Shown here piece by piece: positions 47,045 to 58,952 of a DNA stretch of 64,000 nucleotides. The position numbers and the translations under genes were made by a program. How positions within the stretch are numbered: position 1 is the stretch's first letter; every line of letters starts with the position of its first letter. The notes under the pieces were generated by a model. That model was given only the letters and a program-made list of their open reading frames with translations, was not told where the DNA came from and searched no databases. Source of the stretch: Candidula unifasciata (lineage: Eukaryota > Mollusca > Gastropoda > Stylommatophora > Geomitridae); contig CAJHNH020000706.1 of NCBI GenBank assembly GCA_905116865.2, forward strand, positions 124,008 through 188,007. Direction: 5' to 3'.

Positions 47045-50000
47045 ATGGCTACTGGAATGTGGCGTCTGCTCTGCTGCATGACTTTGCTCTTCACTGCTGT
47101 AGCCAGTCAGGCAAACACTTCGTCATCAGACTGGGTGAAGAACTATCTCGACACCTTATCCCAGGCCAAGAAAGCCAACACCATTCTGCCCTCTCAGCTG
47201 GTTTTCCAGTTTAAGCACTTGGAATTTGAATGGCCGTGCGAGTACGTCAAGGAATTCTACCAAGAGAAAGGCCTCTACGATCCTCTTGAGAATGTCCTTG
47301 CAGGAATAGATGTGTACAACAACGATACGTTTGTTACTGTTTACAGAACATCAGAGAAAGTTTCGTCAGGCTCGAACAAACTTGTGGTCAATAATGGAAT
47401 GACATCGCTGCAACCATTTCCAAATCTAACAATGAATCAAGCCGGCAAGTGTTCAAATTTGCAGTTTCCCATAAAATCCATCACCGATCCGAACTCTGGC
47501 TGCATGTACATCATTGACATAGGCAGCGTCAAGAAGATGGGAAATTCCTCCGAGCAGACTTCAACATCTGGGAACACAACCCAACCTTGCCCTCCAAAAC
47601 TCGTGGTGCTGGACTTGAAAAAGAATGGAACGATTGTGAGAAGTCATGACCTAGCCGCTGCTGAACCGAGAAGCACTAGCTACTTGAAGGACATCACTCT
47701 GGACTATGGAGATAGGAACAACACTCAAGTCAAACACGCTTACATCACGGATTCTGGTAACCAGCTACTTATCGTTTTCAATTTTGACACAAATACTTCT
47801 CATTCTTTTGCTCACGACTCCATGAAATCTGCAGCTCAGCAGACGGCAACATCAGGGTCTAAAAACGCTATCAACAGCATTACCGTGGATTCAGAGTTTA
47901 AGTTTGTCTACTATAATTGCCTCGGCAGCCAAAAGATTTCGCAGATTCCGACGGCGGTTCTTCAGGACAGTCTTGGGGACTTCGCGACCAAACACAGGTA
48001 TGTGGGCAACACCACAGTCGCATCTGGTAGCGTGGTTTGTGGCAAGAAGGGGCTTTACTTTGCAAGTGTCAACACCAGTTCGGTGTACAGGTGTGTATTT
48101 TTGTTATACTTTTTATTATACTTTACCTGCATCATCATGATCATCATCATCATCATCATTAACATCATCATCACGTAACACCAATTGCTGTTGACTGTTT
48201 GTGATCAGCTCCCTCCACCGTTGACGGCTAGATGCCATGGACGTCATGGTTGCACGCATAAGGCCCTTCCAGTCAGTCAAGTTCTGTATCCAGTCCTTTC
48301 TTGGTCTGCCTCTTCTTCTCTTTCCCCTCTACTGAGCCCTGTAGTCTTGTTTTTGAGAGGCCGATAGATCTGATTACATGTTCATACAATTGACATTTTT
48401 ACCTAAAATTCGCTTACAGGTTTGTATCTTGGTTATTACTTGATTGTCTGTAGCTTATGCGTTGCAAAGGACCTTCCTAATTCCAACGGCAGGCGGTTTG
48501 ACAACAGACCGCTTTGCGTTGATTTTAATAACGGCATCGAGACCATAATAGCAATGGAGGATTCTTTTTCACTCTAATCATCGTATAGGCATATAGGGCT
48601 AGATCTATATTTTATAAACTAATCGGAACTCATTGGGTGATGTGGTCAGCATCGCGTTGACCGTTTTTACTTCCCAGAGCTTCATCTTGTACCCACTTTC
48701 GGCTGGATCGCCCGGGGATGTCAGCTGTCTTGTTTATGCGGAATTCAATTAACGGGAACAAAGGGGGGGGGGGAGATTTTTTTTTTTAATTTGACGATTT
48801 CCTTGTGCAGATCACACAGTTAGTAAACGGAGCCTAAAGATAAGACGTCGTTCAAGATTGTTACTTAAAGGAGTATTTACAAATAAGTGTTGAACTATTA
48901 CGTCATATAGTTGGCCTATCATTACTGCCTAGCAAAACCACAACAGCTAACACATGTCGGGGATTATTCTTCAACGTGCTGCAGTAAGTACGCATCAAAC
49001 TGTTTCGTTGACTATTGGATTTTATAAAACCTGTTCGGCATACGGGTGTGTATTTGTGTTAATTGTTTGGTTACCTTAGATTCTCGTAGACTCGGTGTCC
49101 TCATACGGCATGGTTGTGGAGGGCAGTGGATTTATTCTGTATTCTCCAAAACTGAGCACCGAATCCACACGGCGAAACAAACTTTCCAGGAGAAATTACA
49201 CGCATGCGCATTGTTGAAACCTAAATAGGGCTCCCAGGCAGGCTTAGGTTTAAATGAGTACCAGGAAAAGTCATCGGAAGTAAAGGAGTGATTTTAACCA
49301 CTTCGCCCACAATTATTCCACAAAATGTTGTACTAATTCTTTAAATGTCAATGATTCATTTCCATACAGTAGCATGAAATGTATATAGCAAAAGAGAATT
49401 ATCTTTCTCACCTTAATTGATGACCCCCCCCCCCCCCCCTTTTTTTTTTCACCCCACCCCAGTGCATAGAATATTCATGTTTGTAAACTGCTGCCTTTGC
49501 TTGAGATATTAAATACATTTTACGTCTTTCATACATCTTCCGTCTGGTGTTATCAGACTACCCAAGTACTTCAAAGTATCAACTTGACTGAGATTGTCCC
49601 ATAACTTTGATGTCTGGTGTTATCAGACTACCCAAGTACTTCAACGTATCAACTTGACTGAGATTGTCCCGGTAACTTTGATGTTGCATTTCTGAGGGTC
49701 TATTTTCGTTGTAATTTATTAAACCCGACTACCAAACAACAACTTAACCAACCAGCCCTAACATTCTAATCGATTCCCTCGTAAATACATTTTATTCCAT
49801 TCCCCTCGTTAATACATTTTATTCCATTCCCCTCGCTAATACATTTTATTCCATTCCCCTCGTTAATACATTTTATTCCATTCCCATCGTTAATACATTT
49901 TATTCCATTCCCCTCGCTAATACATTTTTTTCCATTCCCCTCTTTAATACATATTATTCCATTCCCATCGTTAATACATTTTATTCCATTACCCTCGCTA

Positions 50001-51073
50001 ATACATTTTATTCCATTCCCCTCGCTAATACATTTTATTCCATTCCCCTCGCTAATACATTTTATTCCATTCCCCTCGCTAATACATTTTATTGCATTCC
50101 CCTCGCTAATACATTTTATTCCATTCCCCTCGCTAATACATTTTATTCCATTCCCCTCGCTAATACATTTTATTCCATTCCCCTCGCTAATACATTTTAT
50201 TCCATTCCCCTCGTTAATACATTTTATTCCATTCCCCTCGCTAATACATTTTATTCCATTCCCCTCTTTAATACATATTATTCCATTCCCATCGTTAATA
50301 CATTTTATTCCATTCCCCTCGCTAATACATTTTATTCCATTCCCCTCGCTAATACATTTTATTCCATTCCCCTCGCTAATACATTTTATTCCATTCCCCT
50401 CGCTAATACATTTTATTCCATTCCCCTCGCTAATACATTTTATTCCATTCCCCTCGCTAATACATTTTATTCCATTCCCCTCGCTAATACATTTTATTCC
50501 ATTCCCCTCGCTAATACATTTTATTCCATTCCCCTCGTTAATACATTTTATTCCATTCCCCTCGCTAATACATTTTATTCCATTCCCCTCGCTAATACAT
50601 TTTATTCCATTCCCCTCGTTAATACATTTTATTCCAATTTCCTCGTTAATACATTTTATTCCATTCCCCTCGCTAATACATTTTATTCCATTCCCCTCGT
50701 TAATACATTTTATTCCATTCCCCTCGTTAATACATTTTATTCCATTCCCCTCGTTAATACATTTTATTCCATTCCCCTCGTTAATACATTTTATTCCATT
50801 CCCCTCAGATGGAACATTACCCAGGATATCGAGGTCCAAAACGCCACCAAAGAAACGGTCACCATGAAGAACCAAACCGTGATCTTCAAAAACGGCACAG
50901 GAGACTACAATATCGAGGGCCTCGCCCTGGACAGCTCTGGGTACCTATGGCTGACCCAAAGTCCCTTCATCCTCGACTCTAACAACACTAAGGGAATCAA
51001 CTTCAAAATCTATCGACTATCTGTTAATGACACAAATATTCTCTGCCCTGATTCTGTGGCACCACCAACTTAA
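47045..51073 (+). CDS. Secreted Yellow/major royal jelly protein (MRJP) family protein, two exons
   Basis: Exons 47045-48090 and 50809-51073; AG|GT and CTCAG|A borders, phase 2, splice codon Arg, 436 aa, TAA at 51071. ATG at 47045 has AAA before it and G after, and a signal peptide follows (RLLCCMTLLFTAVAS, cleavage near 21-23). TTTTTGTTGCAG at 47017 suggests a 5' non-coding exon. Family motifs: LEFEWP (59-64), CSNLQFPIKSITDP...GCMYIIDIG (136-160), CPPKLVVLDLKKNG (182-195), YLKDITLDYG, HAYITDSGNQLLIVFNF (231-247), INSITVDSEFKFVYYNCLGS (276-295), then exon 2 YNIEGLALDSSGYLWLTQSP. Fold expected: six-bladed propeller, extracellular. Arthropod relatives act in pigmentation, cuticle or ligand binding; the role here is unknown. 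At least a dozen N-x-S/T sites suggest heavy glycosylation. Length is normal; complete. Confidence 0.9.
48120..48375 (-). mobile_element. LINE C-terminal tail inside the Yellow-like intron
   Basis: Reverse strand reads RRRGRPRKDWIQNLTDWKGL and SSRQRWRELI, the RGRPRxxWxxxI...DRxxWRxL tail of non-LTR elements, then the simple (GATGAT)n 3' tail at 48128-48176. Begins about 30 bases after the exon donor at 48091. Confidence 0.8.
48585..48720 (-). mobile_element. Partial family A SINE in intron
   Basis: The + strand shows GGCATATAGGGCTAGATCTA, TGGGTGATGTGGTCAGCATC and TTGTACCCACTTTCGGCTGG, aligning with 38265-38385. Head missing. Confidence 0.65.
49075..49230. mobile_element. Repeat block shared with 51300-51395
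   Basis: Holds a GACTC...TACGGCATG...GGAGGGCAGTGGATTTATTC...TTCTCCAAAACTG...ATCCACACGG pattern, close to GACTCTTACGACATGCTTTT...AACCCACACGGGG at 51310-51390. Possibly the end of the family B SINE-like element, here without its other half. Confidence 0.45.
49240..49310 (+). mobile_element. Family A SINE scrap, opposite orientation
   Basis: The reverse strand reads TTACTTCCGATGACTTTTCC then TGGTACTCATTTAAACC, the middle of the family A element; unlike the others it lies with the element on the + strand. Confidence 0.5.
49440..49745 (-). mobile_element. LINE reverse transcriptase scrap with local duplication
   Basis: Reverse strand: VDTLKYLGSLITPDGRCMKD then FTNMNILCT, the FKYLGxxxTxDGxxxxEIxxRI...A(F/L)xxMxxxL region downstream of YADD. 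A 70-bp stretch (GTCTGGTGTTATCAGACTAC...) is duplicated in tandem at 49552 and 49622. Dead. Confidence 0.75.
49770..50806 (+). repeat. 27-bp minisatellite ending at the Yellow-like exon 2 acceptor; AG-free
   Basis: About 38 copies of GCTAATACATTTTATTCCAT plus TCCCCTC. Each unit holds a branch-point-like CTAAT and a pyrimidine tract. The last unit ends CCCCTCAG, where AG at 50807-50808 is the splice acceptor; all others end CCCCTCG or CCCATCG. No AG occurs from 49756 to 50806. The 369-codon reverse frame (GNGIKCISE repeats) is an artefact of a 27-bp period. Confidence 0.96.
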
Positions 51074-51087
51074 CGAGGAGGCAATAT

Positions 51088-51120
<33 letters not shown>

Positions 51121-51124
51121 TGTG

Positions 51125-51395
51125 TTCACCAGCTGTACACTCTGGCGTAAAGTTCTGGTTGTTCGTCCACTTCTGGACTGCAGTCATGCTCCAGAACCTG
51201 AGTGTTGCATGTGCATCAGTTTCACAGATTTGATTCAATTGAATGCAGACTGATGGTTCCTTGCCTCTCAGGCAGATGCACTCCGACTTCAAAGGAAGCT
51301 CCCCAGTTAGTCGACTCTTACGACATGCTTTTGGGGAGGCAATGGGTCTATTCTTGTTTTCCCCACAATAGGGCCCCGGAACCCACACGGGGGAA
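51125..51395 (+). mobile_element. SINE-like dispersed repeat, family B, longest copy
   Basis: Starts after a T18 run and reads CTGTACACTCTGGCG, GTTCTGGTTGTTCGTCCACT, CTCCAGAACCTGAG, GCAGACTGATGGTTCCTTGC, CTCTCAGGCAGATGCACTC and ends near AACCCACACGGGG. It lies within 55 bases of the Yellow-like stop codon and may form part of its 3'UTR; no AATAAA was seen close by. Confidence 0.6.
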
Positions 51396-51399
51396 TATT

Positions 51400-52350
51400 T
51401 ACTTTTAACAACATATGCGTTATTTCCAGCGCTATATGTTCACATATACTAGTAATATGTGTTTCAACTGATTCTATAAGAAAACTATCTCTATATCTTC
51501 TTTATGTCGCTGCTGGTTTATCTAGTATTAGAATCTCCATGTGAGAACAGATTGTTTGCGCAGCTATGGGATAACACGAAGTACATGCAGGTAATACATA
51601 GAGCCACAACAATGAGCTAAAACATAATGCAACTATGGAATGGAGCACACTTAATGACGTCGCTTGCGGGCGGGGGGGGGGGGGGGAGGAGGTGGGCGGG
51701 GGATAAGGGGTGGGAGGAGGGGGGGGGGTGAGGCGACGGAACGACACAAGTTACCAGCTATAACCGGCTTTACATGGGCCCGGTGTCAGAGGGCCACATC
51801 AAGGATGAAAAAAGTAAGTTTCAATACAGGAGGGTCTGAACTCCAGAACTCTTGGTAGTCCGGACGGTCCCTCAGCTGCAGATTAGTCTAATGCCGTCGG
51901 TTTGCCGGTAGATAGAGCAAGAATAGTTGCAAGAAATTCTTGCTTGATTCCAGTTAGGTATCAAGCTAAATTCTCAAGAAATAGTAAAAGTTTCGAGCGA
52001 AATAAGCGAAGTTTGACCAATTTTATTGTTTTCAAGTTTAGCTTGATGCTGAATGTTAATAAATGGTCGTAATATGCTGCTCGTTGATTATTCATTTAGC
52101 TTTGTTTTGAATTGAAATAAACAAAACAATTTAACAGCGAGCTAACTTTAGGAACTCTTGAAATTAAACTATTTTTTGTTTTGTTGAAGAATGTGAATTT
52201 CAGGTACTGGAATGCGTGAGACATAGTCTATTAGGATATCAGCAAATGACCCTTTCCTCCTCCTGACCCTAAGTTGGGAGAAATCAACCACCTGTGGATT
52301 TCCTCAAATAGACAGGTAGTTGGCTCTTCAAAGAGGCAAAACAAAGGCTG
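51400..52350. other. Intergenic with a G-rich tract
   Basis: At 51668-51733 at least five G runs (to 16 G) on the + strand make a strong G-quadruplex candidate. The rest, including AT-rich 51950-52200, has no recognised gene. AATAAA occurs near 52116, about 1 kb past the Yellow-like stop; its use is unknown. Confidence 0.5.
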
Positions 52351-52351
52351 G

Positions 52352-52918
52352 TGTAATATTGACCCCGTGACCTGGAGGCTCTGCTACAATATTGACCCCG
52401 TGACCTGGAGGCTCTGCTACAATATTGACCCCGTGACCTGGAGGCTCTGCTACAATATTGACCCCGTGACCTGGAGGCTCTGCTACAATATTGACCCCAG
52501 TGACATGGAGGCTCTGCTACAATATTGACCCCCGTGACCTGGAGTCTCTGCTACAATATTGACCCCCGTGACCTGGAGGCTATGCTACAATATTGACCCC
52601 GTGACATGGAGGCTCTGCTACAATATTGACCCCGTGACATGGAGGCTCTGCTACAATATTGACCCCCGTGACCTGGAGTCTCTGCTACAATATTGACCCC
52701 CGTGACCTGGAGTCTCTGCTACAATACTGACCCCCGTGGCATGGAGGCTCTGCTACAATATTGACCCCCGTGACACAGAGGCTCTGCTACAATATTGACC
52801 CCCGTGACCTGGAGTCTCTGCTACAATGTTGACCCCCGTGACCTGGAGTCTCTGCTACATTATTGACCCCCGTGATCTGGAGGCTCTGCTACAATAATGA
52901 CCCCCGTGACCTGGAGTC
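52352..52918. repeat. 33/34-bp minisatellite, about 17 copies
   Basis: Unit CTGCTACAATATTGACCCC plus GTGACCTGGAGGCT. Early units have four C (33 bp); many later ones have five (34 bp). The array ends directly beside the P-element-like remnant. Confidence 0.93.
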
Positions 52919-52929
52919 AGTGAAGCACG

Positions 52930-55900
52930 TTAAAACATGTTTTTTCCCACTTACCCAGAGGCAGCTCAGAAATATTCTGACACAATTTATCCACAGTGAA
53001 GGTGCACCATTTATGCACAGTCAATTGGAAAGTAATAGTTTTCTTCAGAGTAAATTTCATAACAATACTAGGGCACTACTAAATATTTCTCCTCTATACT
53101 GTATAGAGAATATATACAAGTCAACATGATCATATGGTTTAAGATGAGAGATGACAACATTCTCTCCTTATTCAATGTGCAAATTTGTGCAGTTTCCTCT
53201 TGTTAGATGAATTCAGTTCCTTATCATTGTGAATTTTTTGGTAATTATTTAGGAATATATTACACAGTGGAGTTAGCGCTTTTGTAATAATACCCGACTT
53301 TGGACACCCATGGGCACACACACCATTCACTTCATCAGCATAATATTTCTGAATACTGCATGTAACAATGCACATAAGTAGCTTCTTGTGCTGTTTACAG
53401 GACATGAATTTAGCTTCTAGTTCTGATGATATGAGCCTCTGCATAGCAGCAAAAGACACAAATGTCAACAGTGTAATCAACTTAGAAGGGTATTTGAAGC
53501 ATCCTCGATCCATTAGCTCGATATACTCAGTGGAGAAATCTGGCTGAACATTAACTGTTAATGTTTTGTCAATTTGTAGCAAAGTCTTACATGACATGCA
53601 CTGAACTTTTCTGGTGATCTTACTAGAGACAAATCCAGCAATATAAATCAATACTTCCTCTGTGCCTTCAACACAATACAACTCACAGTCATTAGGATCA
53701 ATGTGGAAAAATACTTCGTCTAGATCAGACTGGATGACATCAAAAACATTATGGCACTCATCATCCACTGTGCTCACAGCCTCTGCAAAGTTGCGAATTG
53801 CAAAGTTTCCATTAACAGATGATGTCAGGCATAAAACAGAGTAAACCTTCAATTTCTTTTCTGCTTCCAAAATTTGTTTCACCGACACAAGATAGTTTGC
53901 ACCTGACATTTGTCAATATTCACTAAATCTGGCTTCTAAATTATCTGTTTGTAGTTTTCCCAAAAGTAGGAATTCCACATTAAAAGTAAAAAAAAGAATA
54001 GTCAGCCAGTTCAATCACAGCTTTTACAGTATGCAACAAAGCAGTATGTGTCTCTCTTGTTAGTTTTCCCTTCAAAGCAGGCACCTTAGTCCATTCAGTC
54101 AACCAAACAAGAAAGTTTTTCAAATAATGAAGTGATTCATCATTAACTGAAGTGAGTGGACTGGCAAATATGTTACCAGTATTTCTACATGAGAATCCAC
54201 TCTTAACATTCATAACATGCCACCACCTCCAAATGGCTTGAATAAAATCTGCTGTTTCTTGATTTCTTACAAACTTTAGAGCAGCAATGTTGTACTCACT
54301 GAAAATAGCAAGAGCTAGTGAAACATTCTGCCTTTCTATACTGGAATGGTAAAGAGCTTTGTATCTTAAAGTTGGTGCTAACTTCACAATGTTGAGGCGC
54401 TCGGTCTGGTATAGATCCTTCAAATGTGAAAAAGAAGCACTTGCTACTTTGCTGGTATAATTTGAGGTAGATGCTGCATTCAGCATTAACCCAGCTGTGG
54501 AAGGATATGAAAATGTCTGCTCTGTGTCTTTCTGATTTATCCAATTTCTCCATATACATTTAAGCAGGTGAACAGAGTCATACAGAAAGAAGATTTTGTT
54601 GCCTGGAATGCCTGCATGTACTGCTGGACTTGAGAAGATTGTTGTACACTTTGCGGTTAACAGAGTAGTTGTCTGCAATAACTGCCAAAACTGTAAAACC
54701 ACATTCTTGAACAGTTTTGATTATCTGAAGCAATTTTGCACTTAGATCCTTTGATGTCATCCGTGCATTGGTGGCAACTCTTCAACTTCGTGGTAACTAC
54801 CAAATACAGAAGAAATCACAAAAGCTTGTATCGTTGTTGTTGAATGTGTTGAGTTTTCAGCTCTACCAAGTAACCGACCTCCTGAGTAATTTACAGCTGA
54901 TTTCACATGGATTTCATCTTTTCCAAATCAGAAAGCCTGCACTCTTTAAATTTTAAGTATCCAGAAATGCTCCCATCACTGTTAGACAGTGTGCAAGGTG
55001 AAGTTAAACTTGTTTGTGTGTTCGGATGTGGGAGACACAATAACATAGATTTTCTGATAAATATTTAGCATGCAGGAGATTTGATGAAAATCATATAGGA
55101 AAAACACAATGTACAACTGCTGTAGCGTCTGGCATATTTGCTCTTATTAATCAGTTGAATCTGTTCTGTCATAAACATTAATTGCTTTTCAGTTGTCTGT
55201 ACATTAGTGTCCTCAGATGATAACAGGAGTTCTCTAGCAATATCTAAGTTACTGCAAGCTTCTTCCAACAAATCACTGAAACTCTTCCAATTTACTTTTA
55301 GTAATAATCCTATCAAGATCTTGACAAGCAACCTGTTTACTTTCCAGATACACTTCTACACACATATCTGGTAAGATCTTTACACTTACTGATATTGATG
55401 GTGCAGTGTCTGCTTTCACACTGACTGAGTACAATACAAGACAACATGATGTACCCTCTGAGACAATAAACATTTTCCAGTTCGTATCTAACAAGTCTTT
55501 TAATTTGGTGATAATCTGACACTGCAGCGTTTCAAAATCCTCTACAGTATCCATTGATAGCCACTCGCTGTTATTATTTTCATATCTGCTGACAATTTTT
55601 GATGCTCGTTTTTTCGGATTTTTGCGAGCTTGTGGTACTTCAACTGATAAGTAGGCTGGCAGTTCTGGGAACACAGATGAGATGGATATGCATTTGATTT
55701 TAAAATATGATACTTTCTGGGTACTTCATGTTCAACACCAGATTTATCTGTACATTTGTTCGATACAATAATATCACGGGGAAGAAAATGATGACGATAC
55801 ACCACGCTGCATTTACTAGGCGACCAATCTTTGCATGGTATGCACTTCTTCCATTTTTCTGTCATTTCAGAATCCCTTGGGAATTTGAATACAGTTACAT

Positions 55901-55958
55901 ATTCACTCGTCGATCTATAATTAGATTTGCATAAAGGAATACTACATTTCCTAGGCAT
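52930..55958 (-). pseudogene. THAP/P-element-like DNA transposon, decayed
   Basis: P elements excise with a THAP-DNA-binding, RNase H-fold transposase. Pieces in order: 55958-55542 THAP domain (MPRKCSIPLCKSNY; W...WSPSKCSVVYRHHF); 55674-55273 and 55331-55065 linker/coiled coil; 54760-54578 LLQIIKTVQECGFTVLAVIA then DNYSVNRKVYNNL (first RNase H strand region); 54702-53980 IFFLYDSVHLLKCIWRNWI (D-x2-H, GTP-domain entry) and RNQETADFIQAIW; 53909-53172 VEGTEEVLIYIAGFVSSKI (C-terminal region). Frameshift near 54640 and stops between pieces; the C2CH Cys before HHF appears to be Tyr. Terminal inverted repeats not identified. Similar to THAP9-type rather than other DDE families. Confidence 0.85.
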
Positions 55959-56219
55959 TTTTATTTATATATTCACACGCAAAACAGTTAAATATAGTTA
56001 ATGGAGTATGTATCCTCAACACTCAAAACATCCCAACAAAGAACACATCGGTCGAAGAAGGAAGGAAGTAGGACTCCCTTTTGTTTTCTTATGAGATTAG
56101 TTTTCAGGACCTATAAATAGCCTGAAGATGTGCGTGGACGTCCACAGGTCGCAAACACACCCAATACATCATTTGACCTTTAACCTCCTGCCACAAGCAA
56201 AAGATCACCTCTGCCTCGT
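55959..56219 (-). other. 5' flank of the P-element-like transposon
   Basis: Contains CTATAAATAG at 56111-56120, a symmetrical TATA-like site about 150 bases upstream of the THAP start. A similar AGGACTATAAATAGC occurs near 61815, above the internally deleted relative. It could be the element's promoter region. Confidence 0.4.
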
Positions 56220-56790
56220 TCAGCTGCAGTACACGACCCCCAAGTTGGACCAGTCCAGGTAACCTATCTGCAGTACACCACAACCCCCCCCCCCCCTCCC
56301 AAGTAGGACCAGTCAAGGTAATCTATCTGCAGTACACGACCCCCATGTAGGACCAGTCAAGGTAATCTATCTGCAGTACACGACCCCCAAGTAGGACCAG
56401 TCAAGATAATCTATCTGCAGTACACGACCCCCCAAGTTGGACCAGTCAAGGTAATCTATCTGCAGTACACGACCCCCAAGTTGGATCAGTCCAGGCAATC
56501 TATCTGCAGTACACGACCCCCAAGTTGGACCAGTCCAGGTAATCTAGCTGCAGTACACGACCCCCCCCCCTCCCCCCCCAAGTTGGACCAGTCAAGGTAA
56601 TCTATCTGCAGTACACGACCCCCAAGTTGGCCCAGTCTAGGTAATCTAGCTGCAGTACACGACCCCCAAGTAGGACCAGACCATGTAATCTAGCTGCAGT
56701 ACACGACCCCCAAGTTGGACCAGTCCAGGGAATCTGGCTGCAGTACACGACCCCCCAGTTTGGACCAGTCCAGGTAATCTATCTGCATGC
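56220..56790. repeat. 44-bp minisatellite, about 12 copies
   Basis: Unit GCAGTACACGACCCCCAAGT, TGGACCAGTCCAGGTAATCT, ATCT. C runs in some units are lengthened (56284-56298, 56562-56579). Confidence 0.93.
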
Positions 56791-58952
56791 TTATATCGAA
56801 ACACGCCTACATGCCGGGGACAAAATATTCATGCGAGACTCACCACCTGCGGTCTCAGTATTGTTGCTACCGATTCCATATGAAGAAAACCAGGCTCCAT
56901 AACCATGAGCATGCTTCGCGAATCCCATTCTAAAGTCGGTTTAGAAATTTATGAACAGGAAACATGCGAAATTAACTAAATATTTTTCGTTTGTTTTAAA
57001 ATATAATAAAATATAATAATAAAATATTTTTTTTAAAACAAAATATATGTGTATAATGAATCCGTCTTGGTGGAGTTTATGAAGGTTTACTTTCATTAGT
57101 TTCAGGAAATATTTTTTAATAAGCAAATAGTTCAACAGGGGCTCAAAGAAAAACTGTAATTTCACGATTGTCTTGTGTAAAGTCAGGCTTTTAGTAAACA
57201 AAACAACAACAACAACAACAACAACAACAAAGACGTCGTTCAACGTTGTTTAGTTAAAGGCGTATGCATAAATTAGTGTTGAGTTAGTGTATCCTATAGC
57301 TGGCGTATCAAAGCTGACATAGACCATCGATTTACTAGCGAGTTTGAGGTGCAAATTTATAACTAGGTAAGTTACCATTGTACTGTACCAGCACTTCTAC
57401 CGGAAATCTAAGACAGGTCATTCATATTGTGATTTTCATGACCCAAAGATAGAGCATCATTTATTATGAAGATACGCCTCTGAAAAATAAAAATAAACTT
57501 CAACTCAAAATTACTATGTTGACTGAAACATCCATAATTTCATGTTAGTTATTGACAATGGTTATAATATGTAGTTTGCAAGAAAATAGATGGCAAACTT
57601 GTTCATAAATTGCTGGACGGACTATATTACTACGTGAGCAGCATATGGCAGCTGGCACAGCGGAAGCCAAACGGATTGACAATTTCGCTAGGGCGGCCCT
57701 TAAATAGACAAAGTTTTCTGTTTTGGAAAATAAATAAAACCCTAGCCTGCACCGTGGACCCACTCCACTCCCCGTGCCGTAGCAGCTATTAGCTCGCCTG
57801 TGGGGTGAGACGTAGTGGATTCCAATTCGCACCAGATCTAAAATAGGTACAAGTCTTGTGAAGTAAAGGCGGCTTGTTTGATCCCGACCAGAGGACCCAC
57901 TGACTGCCGATTGGTCAATACAATATGGGTCTGGCCCTTTATACCCAATACGCCTAAAGGCATGGATGAGGGTCATTTGTTTCAACTGCTCCTTTCATGG
58001 CGACCGCACCAGCCACCCGCTCTCACATCCACAGGGTCAGGACCGCATAGCTTCCTCATCCCCAAAACCCCCACCCCACCAACACCACTCCGCCTCCTTT
58101 TCTACATCACACTTAAAAATGATAAACAGGGATAGTACAAATCTATATTTCGTGTTCGAAAATATTTCATTTCCAATTCACAGTTGATTAATAGAAGTGT
58201 TTGTAAATATGTCCTTTCAGATTATCTTTTTATGAGTTAAAGCTTTTGAAAATCTTGCCTTTTTCATTCTCTGTTCGGTAATTGAAGTTATTAAAGCATT
58301 TTAGCAACTGTGCGCATTGCTTTTTATTCTTTGATTGAACTGTCTTGTGCCTTTACGTTTCGTTTTTACCATTATCAACTCAATTCCAGCATCATCGAAT
58401 CTGCTGTTACCACCCACACTGGTTACAGATGATTTCGTAATCGTTTCATGGTGCCCTAGTATAACCGTGCTAGATGGATTTACGGTTAAACGTGGCTTCC
58501 GGCATTTTTACGTGTTTGATTATCATCCCTCAGATGTTATTCCATCAGACTGCAGTCTTAAAGGGAAACAAATTTACCCCCCCCCCCCCCCCCCTAATTA
58601 TTAATGAATAATCATTTTCATGACGATCAAATCCCTGGCCGACTGGCGTGGACAATCATGCTTGTGTATATGGTTCTATCTACAGTAGCTTATAGTAGAT
58701 CATGGGCTGATGCTTGTTCATGGCAGAACGCAGTAAACAGGCCTCTATAAAACTGTGAAGTATTTTCGAAATGAACAAGCGATACAAAAACCAGAGCGAG
58801 TCTCTCGAAATCTGGCTACCTAGAAATCTAGGTCATCTTTCACGGAAATAAAAACGACACATTGCGCGATTTACTACTTGGTATATTTCGCTGCACTGCG
58901 TCGAGTGCATTACTACAAAGTGAAATCAACATCTAATCAAGAACAACAATGA
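56791..58952. other. AT-rich intergenic DNA
   Basis: No recognised gene. (AAC)n near 57197-57229, a C16 run at 58578-58594, and a short block at 58638 (GCCGACTGGCGTGG) that also occurs at 43725 next to the LINE tail. Short frames lack domain resemblance. Confidence 0.5.

Noticed and set aside
49766..50875. 369-codon reverse frame with GNGIKCISE repeats
   Set aside because: A 27-bp repeat in an intron, antisense to the splice acceptor and exon of the Yellow-like gene.
57545..57985. 146-codon - strand frame
   Set aside because: No family resemblance, ordinary length for chance in this composition, and no splice or start support.
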